This document shows, one piece after another, positions 1 to 11,585 of a stretch of DNA of 64,000 nt. A program made the position numbers and the translations under genes. Source of the stretch: Cryptomeria japonica (lineage: Eukaryota; Streptophyta; Pinopsida; Cupressales; Cupressaceae); the NCBI RefSeq assembly GCF_030272615.1, contig NC_081412.1:684582583-684646582 (forward strand). The letters run 5' to 3'. Under the pieces are notes generated by a model. It saw only the letters and a list, made by a program, of their open reading frames with translations, did not search any database and was not told the DNA's origin. How positions within the stretch are numbered: the stretch's first letter is position 1; each line of letters opens with the position of its first letter.

Positions 1-387
1 AATCGACGGTCGTTAGTCCTTCAATCGTCTTGCATTGTTTTAGGATGTTGCCAACCATCGATTATCAAAGCTAGCCCGTCCATTCCATATAGGGATACGC
101 CTTCGGCGTAAATGAGGATAAGAATTCTGTTTCGTGCTTGAACCTTTGTCAACCAAGAGTTTGGTACTGTGCAGCTCTATGGTCACCCTTGTTGGCAGAG
201 AATTGAATGTTGTACGCTGTGTAAAGATTTTCATGAGATACTTTAGATTTTAAACCTATCAATATCTTATTCATTCATCCTCCAAACTGTCTACGTGCAG
301 AGAAAACACACTGAGAACTGAAGCGGAACGTACGTATTCACAGGGAACGGCAAGCTCTCCTTCTGCTGTTGATGTATTCACAGGGAA
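1..387. other. 5' flank, no gene recognised
   Basis: No coding region with recognisable similarity is seen on either strand. A short minus-strand frame at 40-234 has no domain, repeat or signal that I recognise and is probably chance. The right end holds the damaged upstream part of the receptor-like protein pseudogene that follows. Confidence 0.4.
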
Positions 388-403
388 CGGCAAGCTCTCC
401 TTC
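334..403 (+). repeat. 40-bp tandem duplication at the RLP 5' end
   Basis: A block of about 30 bases starting gtattcacagggaacgg occurs at 334 and again at 374, an offset of 40 bp. The second copy encodes IHRERQALL, the entry of the LRR N-terminal cap. Because 40 is not a multiple of three, and a TGA lies in frame at 370-372, the duplication separates the LRR region from any upstream signal peptide. Confidence 0.8.
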
Positions 404-3358
404 AATTCAAAGCTGACTTAAATTACTCTTCTCATTCCCATCCCTATACAAATCTGAGCTCGTGGGAGAACGGAGGAGATCGCTGTCTCTGGGATGGCAT
501 TTCCTGTCATAACACAACCCGTCATGTTGTCAATCTTGAACTACAGGGTGATGATTTCTTTGGAATGGATGCCGGCGTCATATCTGAGAGCTTGTGCACC
601 CTCACTTCTCTTTCAACCATCATCTTATCTAGATTGGGATTAAAAGGTACTCTTCTTCCCTGCTTCACAAATCTCTCTTCTCTCACACTACTGGATCTAT
701 CTTATAACATGTTGAGTGGGAGTATTCCATTGTCTTCTTCTCTTGCTGTCCTTTATTTAGCACATAACATTTTAGAAGGTGAAACTGTCCTCACTACTAT
801 TTGTATGCTCAGCAATGTTAGTGATGTTGACCTTTCTGGCAACCAGCTGAATGGAAGCTTACCATCCTGTCTGGGTAATCTCTCTTCTCTCACACAACTG
901 GATCTATCTTACAATTGGTTGACTGGGAATATTCTGTTGTCTTCTTCTCTAGCTGTCCTTCATTTGTCCTCTAACAATTTGGAAGGTGAAACTGTCCTCA
1001 GTTCTCTTTGTATGCTCAGCAACCTTACCGAGGTTGATCTTTCTGACAACCAGCTGAATGGAAGCTTACCATCCTGTCTTGGTAATCTCTCTTCTCTCAC
1101 AGAACTGCACCTATTTAATAATAGGTTGAGTGGGATTATTCCAATGTCTTCTTCCCTTGCTGGACTTGATTTGACCAATAACAATTTGAAAGGTGAAACC
1201 GTCCTCACTACTATTTGTATGCTCAGCAACCTTAGTGATGTTGACCTTTCTGGCAACCAGCTGAATGGAAGCTTACCATCCTGTCTGGGTAATCTCTCTT
1301 CTCTAATTAGCTTATTTATTCATGGAAATCTCTTGACTGGTAATATCCCATATTCTTTAGGGAAGATATCCTCACTGAAATATTTTGGTGTTCATTATAA
1401 TTCTTTAAGTGGTTCTATCCCAGATTCCTTGGGTGGTCTCTTTTCGCTGGAAAGTTTGGATCTATCTAACAACCAAGTGGATGTATCCCAAATTCCTTGG
1501 TAGGTCTGTCTTTGTTGGAAACCTTGGATCTATCTGACAACCAACTAAATGGATCAATCCCAGATTCCTTGGGCAATCTCACTTTGCTAGAAGCCTTGTA
1601 CCTATATGACAACCAACTAAATGGAACTATTCCCTCCTCATTTTCAAGGCTCTCCTCACTTATTGAGCTCGATGCTTTTGGGAATGCATTCAACAAGAGT
1701 ATTGCTTCCTCAGTGCTCCCCTCTTCAATTCAAGGTCTTAGTCTCTCACTAGACGGCCAACACATGATTTCAGAGGCTTTTTTTAACAACCTCAGCACTT
1801 TGACTACTTTGTACCTGTCCAATTGTGAACTTAATATCAGCACCACCTGGATTCCCTCATTCCAGTTACTGAGCTTGTCTATGACATCATGTAAGGTGGA
1901 TGGTCAAATCCCGTTGTGGATTTCAACTCAGTTCTCACTTTTAGAGTTGGAATTACCTGACAACAATCTTGTTGGAGAAATTCCATCATGGCTATTTGAT
2001 ATGAGTATTCAATACATCAATCTCACAACAAATCATCTCCAAGGTCACCTTTTGCTAAATACATCAGCTAGGAATTCATTGGAATTTTTCAATGTGTCCA
2101 AAAATGCATTGTCTGGTGAGATACCATCAATTTGGCCTCCTTATATAACAATATTGTTGCTCAACGACAATGTGCTGACAGGAAATATTCCTCCACCCTT
2201 GCAGGGTATCTATTCACTGCAAATTGTAAATTTGGCAAATAACCATTTGAATTGAATCATCCCTCCAAGCTTAGCCAATTGCTCCAGGCTTCAAAAGCTG
2301 AATTTAGGGGATAATAATTTAAGAGGAATGATTCCGCATGAATTTGGTAAGCTAAGTGGACTACAGGCTCTACTGATACAGAACAACCGAGTGGATCATT
2401 CCCTCCCTCATTATCAAATTGCACAGTATTATATTTGTTAGATGTTGGGCAAAACTTCTTCAAAGGCCACATTCCAAAATCAATTGGAAACCTTTCAGAG
2501 CTGAAGGTGTTAGCAATGAGGAAAAATAATTTTGAAGGTAACATCCCTGCAGAAATAGGGCAGCTGAAGAACCTACAAATCTTGGATCTTTCTTCAAATC
2601 TACTTTCAGGTTTGGTACCAAATATCATTTTTAATTTACAAGCAATGTTGGTAGAAACCCATGAGGAATTTTCTGAGGTTCTACTTCCAATGGAGTTGCA
2701 GACGTTCAAAATATACTACATGTATAAGAATGGATTGACTATGTATTCTAAAGGTAGAGATGAGCACTACACATATATTTTTCCCACCATGAAGGTCATA
2801 GATCTTTCAAGCAATCAATTGAATGGGGTTCTTCCATCTGATTTAGGAAAATTGAAGGGATTGAAGTTGCTCAACCTTTCCATGAACAATTTTAGTGGTG
2901 CTATTCTAAATAGTATAGTGCAATTGACTTGGCTAGAATCATTAGACATTTCTACAAATCATTTTTCTGGACAGATTCCTCCAGATCTTGGTTCTTTGAG
3001 CTACTTGGGAGCCCTTAACTTTTCCAATAACCACCTTTCAGGCAGTATACCACAAGGAGGACACATGGCAACATTTAATGAATCATCGTATTCAGGCAAT
3101 ATAGATTTATGGGGTTGTCCACTTCCAAAGAAATGTTCCTGGCCAGAATTTGCTACTAGTCCTCCTCCCATTTCTACATCTATTAATGAAGAAGAGAAAA
3201 GCGAGGAAAGTGTGGGGTACGACATTGGAGTTGGATTGTCATATGTAGCAGGTTTCACAGCAGTGCTGGTATTTATTGTGTTGAAAAAGAAATACTTTGA
3301 GGGAGTTGATTTAGTTTTGAAGATGTTTTTCCCATGTCTCCCTAATTTGACATTGTAA
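388..3358 (+). pseudogene. LRR receptor-like protein (RLP) pseudogene
   Basis: Relic of a plasma-membrane receptor-like protein of the Cf/RLP class, which senses extracellular ligands and signals through partner kinases because it has no kinase of its own. Seen in order: an LRR N-terminal cap (QALLQFKADL, then a C-x-WDGISC motif near 480-515); a long run of plant extracellular LRRs (LxxLxLSxNxLxGxIP); a non-LRR island near 2640-2790 (MYKNGLTMYSKG followed by a return to DLSSNQL); the last LRRs; a C-terminal cap (SYSGN...WGCPLPKKC); an acidic stretch; one membrane helix near 3220-3285; and a short basic tail ending at 3358. Breaks: TGA at 370, a net 4-base loss near 1478-1488 leading to TAG at 1501, GGA to TGA at 2253, and another net 4-base loss near 2385. 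No signal peptide is found. It was once intact and is now dead. The family call is secure; the ligand is unknown. Confidence 0.92.
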
Positions 3359-5202
3359 AAGTTCATTTCTTTTGTTAAGATGATTCAATATAAATATATT
3401 ATAACTTTTATCAAATCATTTAATTTATTATTTATTTAAAATATTATTTAAAATTTTATTTTATTTATATTTGTGTCCTAGATCTTAAAAAGTACTTCAA
3501 TAGGTGTTTTTTTCTACATTATTAATGTTTGGGTGAGTTGAAAGAATCTATCATTCATTATTATTATTACAATTTCACTTTGGAAGTTAATTATATTTAC
3601 AGTTTTTAATTATTGAATAATTATTATACGATTAAATTAGAAGTATCATATATTTTTTATTGTCAATTCAAACTAATTTGTAAACTTTTGATTTCATTGA
3701 ACTTTTTCTATTTATTTAAATATTTAGTAAAAGTCTATACTTTATTTCTAAAAGATTTATCCATGATAAAATAAAAAAATCCTTTCAAATCAAATAAATG
3801 ATATTCCGTGATTAACAAAAGAAGGGTTTTGTAACTTGTTAATGTGATTTCATTTTTTAATGAAAACTATTCTACAACAGTGTTGTTTATCAAAACTACT
3901 TGCATAATATAAACATTAGATATATAAAATGATCAAATTTTAAGTACAATGCAAGACCACCACAAGTAGAGTATCTTATCACCATGATTTTAAGTATTAT
4001 GTATGTAAATAATCTATCCTAAAGATTCAAGTGAGAATTTATATAGCTTAAGTTTGATAATTTATTAAATCAAACCCTCTTTCACAAGCACTAGTGTAAA
4101 TTTCTAATTCAAATATATTTGAATTCACCATATTCTTTGGTTTAAATTCCTTAATAAATAAATGTTATCAAATTGCCTTAATTGTGAACAACAATAATAT
4201 TATATTGGTAATTCATTCACATCTACTTTATATTTCTAGTATGTATTGTAAACAATTTGAAAACTTTAAAGTTTGAGTATATTTTAGTATGTTTATCCTT
4301 TAAATTTTAACTACTACAATCTAATCATGTTTCATGTACCTTCAAAATAGTTCTAGACATAACAAAAAAGTATATTGGTAACTCATTTATATGTACTTTA
4401 TATTTCTAGTATGTATTGTAAACAATTTGAAAACTTTAAAGTTTGACTATATTCTAGTATATTTCTCCTTTAAATTTGCATTACTACACTCTATTCACGT
4501 TTCATGTATCTTAAAAAAATCAAACTACATTTTTTTTTTTACAAATTTGTAGGGTGAAAGCCCTACATTTTTCTTTTTATCCTAAAGAATCAATATAAAT
4601 AGTAATAAATTTTGTTGTTTTGTTTTGTACAAGTGTTAAGTAAAATAAAATGTCATGCATTATCTCACAGACATCTTTATCATTTGCATTTTTGACAACT
4701 TTTCTTATTGCATGATTGGTCAAAGAGTCAATATGTCATCACAATGTACATTCAAAAGTGACCAATTTTTCCACAATGTTTCTTTTGCACTATTGTATCA
4801 AGGAATCCATGTGTCTCTAGTTAACAAGACTTTGAGGCTCATAAAAGATTAATCTTCAAGGCTATGCCATTGGTTGAACTGAGATGAGTCATAAGTGATT
4901 AGGACCCAATGATGAAATATGAAGATTCTTGGGTTAGCACCATGCTTCATTGAAGCTAAAACATTTCTAAAAGTGCAAAGTCATTGCACTATCAATTAAG
5001 TCAAGGTTCTACAATTGATTCTTTTCATAAAGAAATAAAGGGGAGTTAAATGGCATTTTTTAATAGTTGTAGGATATGCATGTCATTTTGATTCCCATAC
5101 GATTATTGAAGAATGATTTGTTTTTTGAGTTAAAGTTCCAATGAGTGTCATGATGAAGGATCAATGAAGTTTAAATATGAGACATAATCTAGGTCATCCC
5201 AC
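3359..5202. other. AT-rich intergenic sequence
   Basis: AT-rich spacer with many short A/T runs and no coding signal. Small open frames such as 4655-4852 have no recognisable domain. The only clear structure is the direct repeat at 4201-4513. The right end abuts the ATAAG target duplication of the next solo LTR. Confidence 0.6.
4201..4513 (+). repeat. Two-copy direct repeat, about 143 bp, offset 170
   Basis: The stretch starting tatattggtaattcattcac at 4201 is repeated from 4371 with scattered substitutions. Shared blocks include tttctagtatgtattgtaaa and the following aactttaaagtttga. A 25-base spacer separates the copies. It is a local segmental duplication; no transposon ends were seen around it. 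Confidence 0.85.
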
Positions 5203-5207
5203 ATAAG

Positions 5208-6880
5208 TGTTGGCATTTGGCATAACTGATGCAGATGAGATGATGCAGGTGATGCAGTCGAAGGATAATGACTGAACCAGTAGAGGATAAGGAGACTGAG
5301 ATTTTGTGGTTAGATGACATGATTAGTTATTTGTGTTGTCATTGCTGGCAACTAATGTGAAATGATGTTTGATGATTATCACTGATGTTTTCCAATATTT
5401 TGTGTGTCATTTAAGTGATTTGGTTTACCAGAGACAGGGTTTATCGGCATAGAGCTAAAGTCTGTGAAATAGGGCTTTAACCGGTAAAGATGAATTGATT
5501 TGATTGTATTAGAAGATCGGTGATGATTGGTGATTAGTGGTTTTGATGGTGAACTTGTATCATGGAAAGGTGTATTTGACCGGAACCGGAACTTGTGATG
5601 ATTATCGAAAAACATGTTTCAAATTTTTGATGAAGTTTTACTAGAGTTTTACTAGGGTTTAAGGACCGGTGAAGATATCATCAAACCAGTAATGATTTTT
5701 GATATGATGGTGATTGACGGTGATTCTACATGAAGGAGATAACATGACACAATGCACGTGAAAATATTTGATTGCAATTTGGCATGAATTAAGGAAGAAT
5801 TCCTTGGGAATCTACAAAATGCTTAGTAGAGTTTTTTAAGGTTTGACTTTGGTACAGATCGGATTTTTGTGATGATTTACGATCAACCAATAGTTTATAT
5901 TGCATTGTAATTTGATCTAATTGATCTTAGATGATCTCTTATGATCTATATTATAATTCATGATGTGATTTAGGGTTTAGTGGCCGACCTAGTTGAGATG
6001 GCTATTTATGTTGACACAGTTGATGTTCATTGTGTTGGTGGTCTTAGAGAATGTGTTGAGCCGTCCAAGTGAAGTGTGAGATCTTCCTAAGAGTTGTAGA
6101 GTGTTGAGCATAATTGGATCTAATTTAGCAAGAAGAGAAGTGCAAGTAATAGATCATTTTCTTACTATTGTTCCCTAACAGTTGCAGGAGGTTAAATCCC
6201 TTAACTGGGTAGGTTGTAACAGGCCTTAAACATTTAAGTCCCCTAATAAAGAAGATCTCAAAAGAGTGTTAAATCCTCTCACAAGGTTTATCCTAACAGT
6301 TCATCAAGCTCTTAACTGGGTTGCTAGGCAAATCCCTTAACTGGGTAACTCCAAACAGGGCGTATTGTAAGCTCCTAACAGGGCGTACTTCAAAAGAGTA
6401 CAAATACTTGTGGGTACTAACTCCCATCATGGTTTTTCCCTATTTGGGTTTCCAAATCAAAACTCATGGTATTCATGTGTGGAATGTTTCTCATGTGATG
6501 TTCTTGTTTAAGTTTCATTTCATGCATTATTTCTGAGACAACTGATTATGATGTTTTATCAGAAGTTTATTAGAGGTTGCTGGTATAGATAAGAAGTTAT
6601 TTGAGAAGGTATTTGATCTGATTGATAAGGTTAATGAGTTGGTAAATGATCAAGTTGATACATGATTTCTTAGTGTTGAAAGTATTGATTGTTGAGGTAA
6701 AAGATTTGATTAGTGTGTTAAGAAAATCCGATTAAAGAAGTTGATATATTTGCTAAAATATTTTATATCTGAGATTAATTTAATTTTGGGTTTAAATTTT
6801 TAATTGGTGTTAATACTTATTCACCCCCCCCCCCCCCCCCCCCCCCTCTTAGTATTAACTAGATCCTCATAGGATTAACA
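5208..6880 (+). repeat. Solo LTR (1,673 bp), TSD ATAAG
   Basis: Starts TGTTGGCATTTGG and ends AGGATTAACA, the TG...CA termini of an LTR. It is flanked by the 5-bp direct repeat ataag at 5203-5207 and 6881-6885. Near its right end it carries the LTR hallmark of this window: a gtttttccc block, then a pyrimidine-rich ttcaccc...ctctta stretch, here with 23 consecutive C at 6824-6846. No PBS or internal region follows, so this is a solo LTR left by LTR-LTR recombination. Repeated cttaactgggta motifs (6190-6370) link it to the inverted solo LTR H at 45460-52662. Confidence 0.9.
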
Positions 6881-6885
6881 ATAAG

Positions 6886-7691
6886 TGGGTTACACTTTTG
6901 GTTTGGAAGAAAACTTGTTGGTTGTTAAAAAAGGAAATTGTAAACCCCTTCAAATGAAGGTTACCCTTTGTTCAAATGCCCTTATAGTGTTTGATCAAAC
7001 ACTCCCTTCAAATGAACACCCCTCCATGCAGGGGTTCAATCCAAGGCCTTTTCAACAATTTCTTATACTAATAAAATATAGGTTCATTTGAAGATGCCCT
7101 TTGAACAAACCTATTTTTTAATTTTATTTTTTAAAGAAGAGTTTATAACTTCAAAAATGACATTTACACTATCATTTTCAATATCAGAGGCAAAAATGAA
7201 GCAAGGAGAGCAAGTTGAACCCATGGAAGAGTGAACTAATCCCACAAGCATTTTCCACGTCATCAACTCATCACTGCCACATCTAGGTTCCTTTCATTTT
7301 TCATCTTCTCATTTTTCCATTTTTTAATAGTCTTTAATTTTTTATTTGATTTATTTTTTGTTTGCATGTGGTTTGTATGAATGGAACCCTAAATGCTTGA
7401 CAAAACAAAGGCATTAGAATGACACTGACACTACTCAAGCAAAGCACGTATATAAGCTACATGAAAAGTGTAAGGAAAATAGACAAATACTCAAGAAAAC
7501 ACATATAGAAACTAAAATTAATGTCAATTTTCATGCCAGGCCATAATTTATTCTTGCAAATTTTGTTGGACCTTCTGATAGATCATTGTCTTGTTGTAGG
7601 CATAGATAAAGAATTGTCATTCAAATCACTTCTACAATCACATTATAGTATTCACCTATCATTCAATGCTTTATTTGTAGCACATGGAAAA
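6886..7691. other. Unassigned sequence between LTRs
   Basis: No gene recognised. 6940-7110 holds short self-complementary pieces around cttcaaatgaagg and ggttcatttgaag. It also holds a ggttcaatcc match to the RNA polymerase III B box, but I found no tRNA fold or A box at a suitable distance. The rest is AT-rich and uninformative. Confidence 0.4.
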
Positions 7692-9230
7692 TGTTGGATA
7701 TATGAAGTCCAACAGTCATCATGGTTTCCCTCCCATTGCCTCTTGTCCATTCACATTTTGGATAAGACAATTATGTTTATTTATATGGTGAAAATTGTTA
7801 TTGTATATTGTATTGAAAAACCAAAGATTAATAAAGAGTTTTTCCTTGCTTGAAAGTGGATGTAGCCTTTATGGTGAACTACTATAAATCTAGTGTTATT
7901 TTTTTTTAATTGTTTGTCTTCTATTTGTTTATAATTCTTCATTTACATTTGTTTACACTTTATAATTTATAATTGGTGTCAGAGCTTGCTGGTGAAGGTC
8001 GTTGGAAATCAGCAAAGAATGTATAGAATAATGGAGGAAGTAGATGAATGGAGGATAGAGAAATTCTTAGGGAAAAATTTGGGCTACGGAAAGTGCAAAT
8101 GGAATAATTGTAATTGATTAGGAAATATCTCTCATTTGCACTAGAAGGAAAAGCCAACAAGCTGAATTCCATAACTGATGAGAATTGGGAGAAATTAGAC
8201 AAGAAAGAAAGGTCTACAATCTTCCTTTTGTTGTCCAACAACATTTTCAAGTCAACATCTCAACTGAGAAGATATCAAAGGAATTGTGGGACAAACTTTT
8301 TGCCACATGTATAAGATGGCTTTAGGTTTTAACAAGTTCTTTATTATGAATAAATTGTATTTAATTTAAAAATGAAGGAAGGAGGGATCATGTCAAATCA
8401 CCTCAATGTATTTAATGCTCTGGTTAGCCAATTAATTTAGGTGAGTATAAATTTGGATAATGAAATAAAAGTTATTCTTTTATTATGCTCTCTAGCAAGC
8501 AGCTAGGAAGAAGTAGTGATGACAATCAGCACTTCGATGGTTGCCAAAAACAAATAAAAATTTTATGATATTATCGACACTCTTCTTAGTGAGCACATGA
8601 GGAAGAAAAATCAAGAACCATCATCCAATGATGCCTTGAATATTGTCAATAGGGAAGGGACTCAACATAGAGGCAAAAATAATAATAGAAGAAGCTCCAA
8701 ATTTGCTATAAGACCAAAGTCAAGGGATAGAAATGACGATTGTTGGTTTTGCATGGAAAAGTGGGACACTAAAAATAATTGTACTTCATACAAAAAGGCA
8801 TAAGAAAAATTAAAGGGTAGTGATTCCAACATTGCATATGACAAAGATGATGACATTCAAGTCTTTTTAACAAGTGACACTACACTAGATTGTGGGTTTT
8901 GGATTTTAGTGCCTCTTTCCATGAGCTACTCCATGCAAGGAAGCCTTCACAAACTACCGAGAAGGTTATCTTGCGAGAGTGTATCTTTATGATAATAAAT
9001 CATGTGAAATAGTTGGTAAAGGTGACGTGATGCTACAACTACAAAATGGAAATAAATGGCTTTTAAAAGTTGTAATACATGTTCTCAAGCTAAAATGAAC
9101 TTTGATATCTAGGGGATAGCTTGGTGCTTAATGGTGTGATGCACAAACATCCTAATTGCCAATGCCAAGATGGGAGCATCAAAACCAGTTATGGAGTGTC
9201 ACGTGGGTTTTTGACCATTTTTTAAATGGC
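7692..9230 (+). mobile_element. Decayed Tnt1-like Copia: LTR, PBS, gag and start of protease
   Basis: A short LTR (about 7692-7970) opens with the inverted pair TGTTGGA/TCCAACA typical of Tnt1-type Copia LTRs. It is followed by a PBS, TTGGTGTCAGAGC at 7973-7985, complementary in type to the initiator tRNA-Met 3' end. Downstream, in shifting frames, are Gag remnants (LWDKLFATYI at about 8285-8310; HLNVFNALVSQLI near 8400), a zinc-knuckle relic (CWFCMEKWDTKNNC at 8742-8790) and a protease-region relic (SCEIVGKGDVMLQLQNGNKW near 9000). Stops and frameshifts are frequent and the knuckle has lost key residues. No integrase, RT or 3' LTR is present, so it is a 5' fragment. This is the most decayed Copia in the window. 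Confidence 0.75.
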
Positions 9231-9810
9231 TTTCAACTTTAATGCAATGAGAGTGAGGCATCGATGGTAGAGGAATTAAAGTAATTCTATTGCAAGAAGG
9301 AAAATAACAAAATTGAAATGGTAATGGTTGAGCATGTAATAAAGTACCTGATTAAATATAGAATCAAAGGAGGTAGTGGGATTGTGTAGTTCTGGTAGTA
9401 CTCAAGGGAAGTGGAATAGGTATCATCCAAGGTGGAGTAGTACGTGGAGGAAGAACAATTGAAAAATATCAAAATGTAACGTAGAGTGCTAGGTTTGAAT
9501 GAAAGGACAAAAAAAAGAAGAAAAGGGTGTTGAAGGGGAGAGGGAGGCTGAGTGGAAGGTTTGAGGGCTGTGATCTCAGCTCATATAGTTGGCTATGGAG
9601 AGAAGAGTGTGGGACTGGGTAAGGGGCAAAAAGAGAGAGGAAATTATGTGTGTGAAGAGGATAATATGTTGTGTGAGCAATTTATTGCAGGGAAAGAGTG
9701 CGTGTGTAGAGATAAATTTGAAGATAGAGCTAAGGCCAATGTGGAGGCTAGTTTTGTTAAAATTTTAGAGTTTTTATTTTGAGATATATTAATTGTTGTT
9801 GAGAAGAGAT
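9231..9810. other. Purine-rich unassigned sequence
   Basis: No domain recognised on either strand. The plus strand is rich in A and G between about 9480 and 9720. It lies between the Tnt1-like fragment and the start of the B LTR at 9811 and may be further degraded Copia internal sequence, but I cannot show that. Confidence 0.35.
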
Positions 9811-10517
9811 TGTTGGGAGGTTTGCTGAGATATTTTGTTGTCATTAATGTCAACATATCTTTTTGTCTAAGGTAGTGAAGCCGTGAAATTCAGTGAGTTA
9901 GGTTTTTTAGCATATCAAGTATGATGAAGATCAGAGTTTGAAGATTAAAGAGTTTATAGAGGATTGTCTATAGATGATTAAGTGCAAATTTTAGAGGTTT
10001 GCATGGAAATTTGATTAAGTTATGGGTATCTATGTTGTGGTTGGTTTTTCAGTTGTTCAGTGGTGGCAGAGTGTTAGTATGTTGCTCTAGATTATAATAT
10101 CTTATTTTATGGATTTGGAGAAATGTTTGGGACATTGATATGTGTCCTTAATTCAATTTGTACGTGGTTTGGAAGATCACAAGTGATTTTCAAGGTTGAC
10201 AGTCATTATAGTTAGTGTTCTTGATGTTCGGTTTGAAGATCATGATGATTCTAGTAAGTGGTGTTGGTGTGTATGTTTCTAGATCTTGTGCCTATTGTGT
10301 TGATGGTGCACATTAACCATTGACCTTGTAATTGATGATTTTTCTCAGTATATTGATGTTATTCATGTTCTTGGCTGATCCAATGCTTGTAGCATGTTGC
10401 AGATATTCAAGTCATAATTCTTGGAGGTGTTTCGAGTTAGAGGTGATGATTTGGTCCATGTTGTCTTAGCTGACATTTTTTTCGCCCATGTGTGATAATT
10501 TGTGTTTGATCAACAAC

Positions 10518-11585
10518 TGTTGGTATTATGGATGAGTTTGTCATGTGTTGCATTGGTTTTTTCATTGATGTCAACACTTGTCACACTTGTCATTCTGGAG
10601 ATCTACATTGATGGTTTGCTATTCTAATATTTTGGTTATAGATTTACCAAAAAACATGTTATGCACTCACCAGTAGGTTATTTTGTTCAGCGACAACAAT
10701 GATGAATTGTTATCATCTGGAGATCATTTGGCTATGTCGAAGACATTGATTGGAAGCTTGGATTTGGTGTTTTGGTTATTGGTCTATTCAGGTTCACACA
10801 TTTGCCTTTGCCGACAGATAGGTCTTTGTTATGGACTAGCACACAGTTCATGTCCAGATCAACATTGCATGTCATGGAAATTGTTTATTGATTGGTTATT
10901 GTATTGAGCCAACATGTTGTATCTTATTTGTAATTTTTTTCATTGTAATATCTTTGGTGAGCCGACCTACTCATTTGGTCCTTGGTTTTGTATAAATGTA
11001 AGATCATTTGATGATCAAATATGTGCTCGGATATGGAAATGGTATGGGTGAATATTGAAGAGCAGGTCCCTGTGTGAATCAAGCAGACATCATTCAAAGG
11101 TTAAAGGAAAGGTTATGAAGAAATTCAGAGCTTAAACTAGTACTAAATCAAGCATTGTTGATGCTACTTTGTGCAGTACACTATCTTGGATTTAACCATC
11201 CATTTGTATGTTAGTGAGACTTCCCATTTTGTGATGGAGCAGTGAGCTCTAGGCGGTTGGCCTTTCTGCATGTGCAGACCCCATTTGTATACACATACTA
11301 TTTGCAGTAGTATCATCTGATTGTGGGTAAGGTTTCCCACCGTAGTTTTTCCCTCACCAGGTTTCCACGTCAAAATCTTTGTGTTGTGTGTTGTGGATGT
11401 TGTTTCTCTTTCTGTTTCTCACATTAAGTTTTACCAGTACTATAAAATTTGTTTATCTGTTTTACGGAAACTTAAGATTGGTTTACTGACATTAAGGTTT
11501 AAATTATTATATCTGATAATTGGACTGCAAATTTTATATAACTGGTTCACAACTAATTCACCTACCCCCTCTCAGTTGTCCTTCT
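10518..11585 (+). repeat. Element A 5' LTR
   Basis: Begins TGTTGGTATTATGG and matches the 3' LTR (13262-14338) almost throughout, including a tataaat box at 10991-10997, the gtttttccctcaccaggtttc block near 11346 and the terminal cccctctcagttgtccttct. It lacks the terminal tcctaaca, lost at the junction with RT. Confidence 0.88.

Noticed and set aside
960-1256. Antisense open frames in the LRR region (also 1466-1696, 2257-2709)
   Set aside because: They are shadows of the plus-strand LRR codon pattern, with no domain.
565-1503. An independent short LRR gene
   Set aside because: The LRR pattern continues past 1503 in another frame to a C-terminal cap and membrane helix, so this is one broken gene.
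7034-7043. RNA polymerase III B-box-like ggttcaatcc (possible tRNA or SINE)
   Set aside because: No cloverleaf, no A box at a proper distance and no poly-A or short-repeat tail. A 10-base match is expected by chance in 64 kb.
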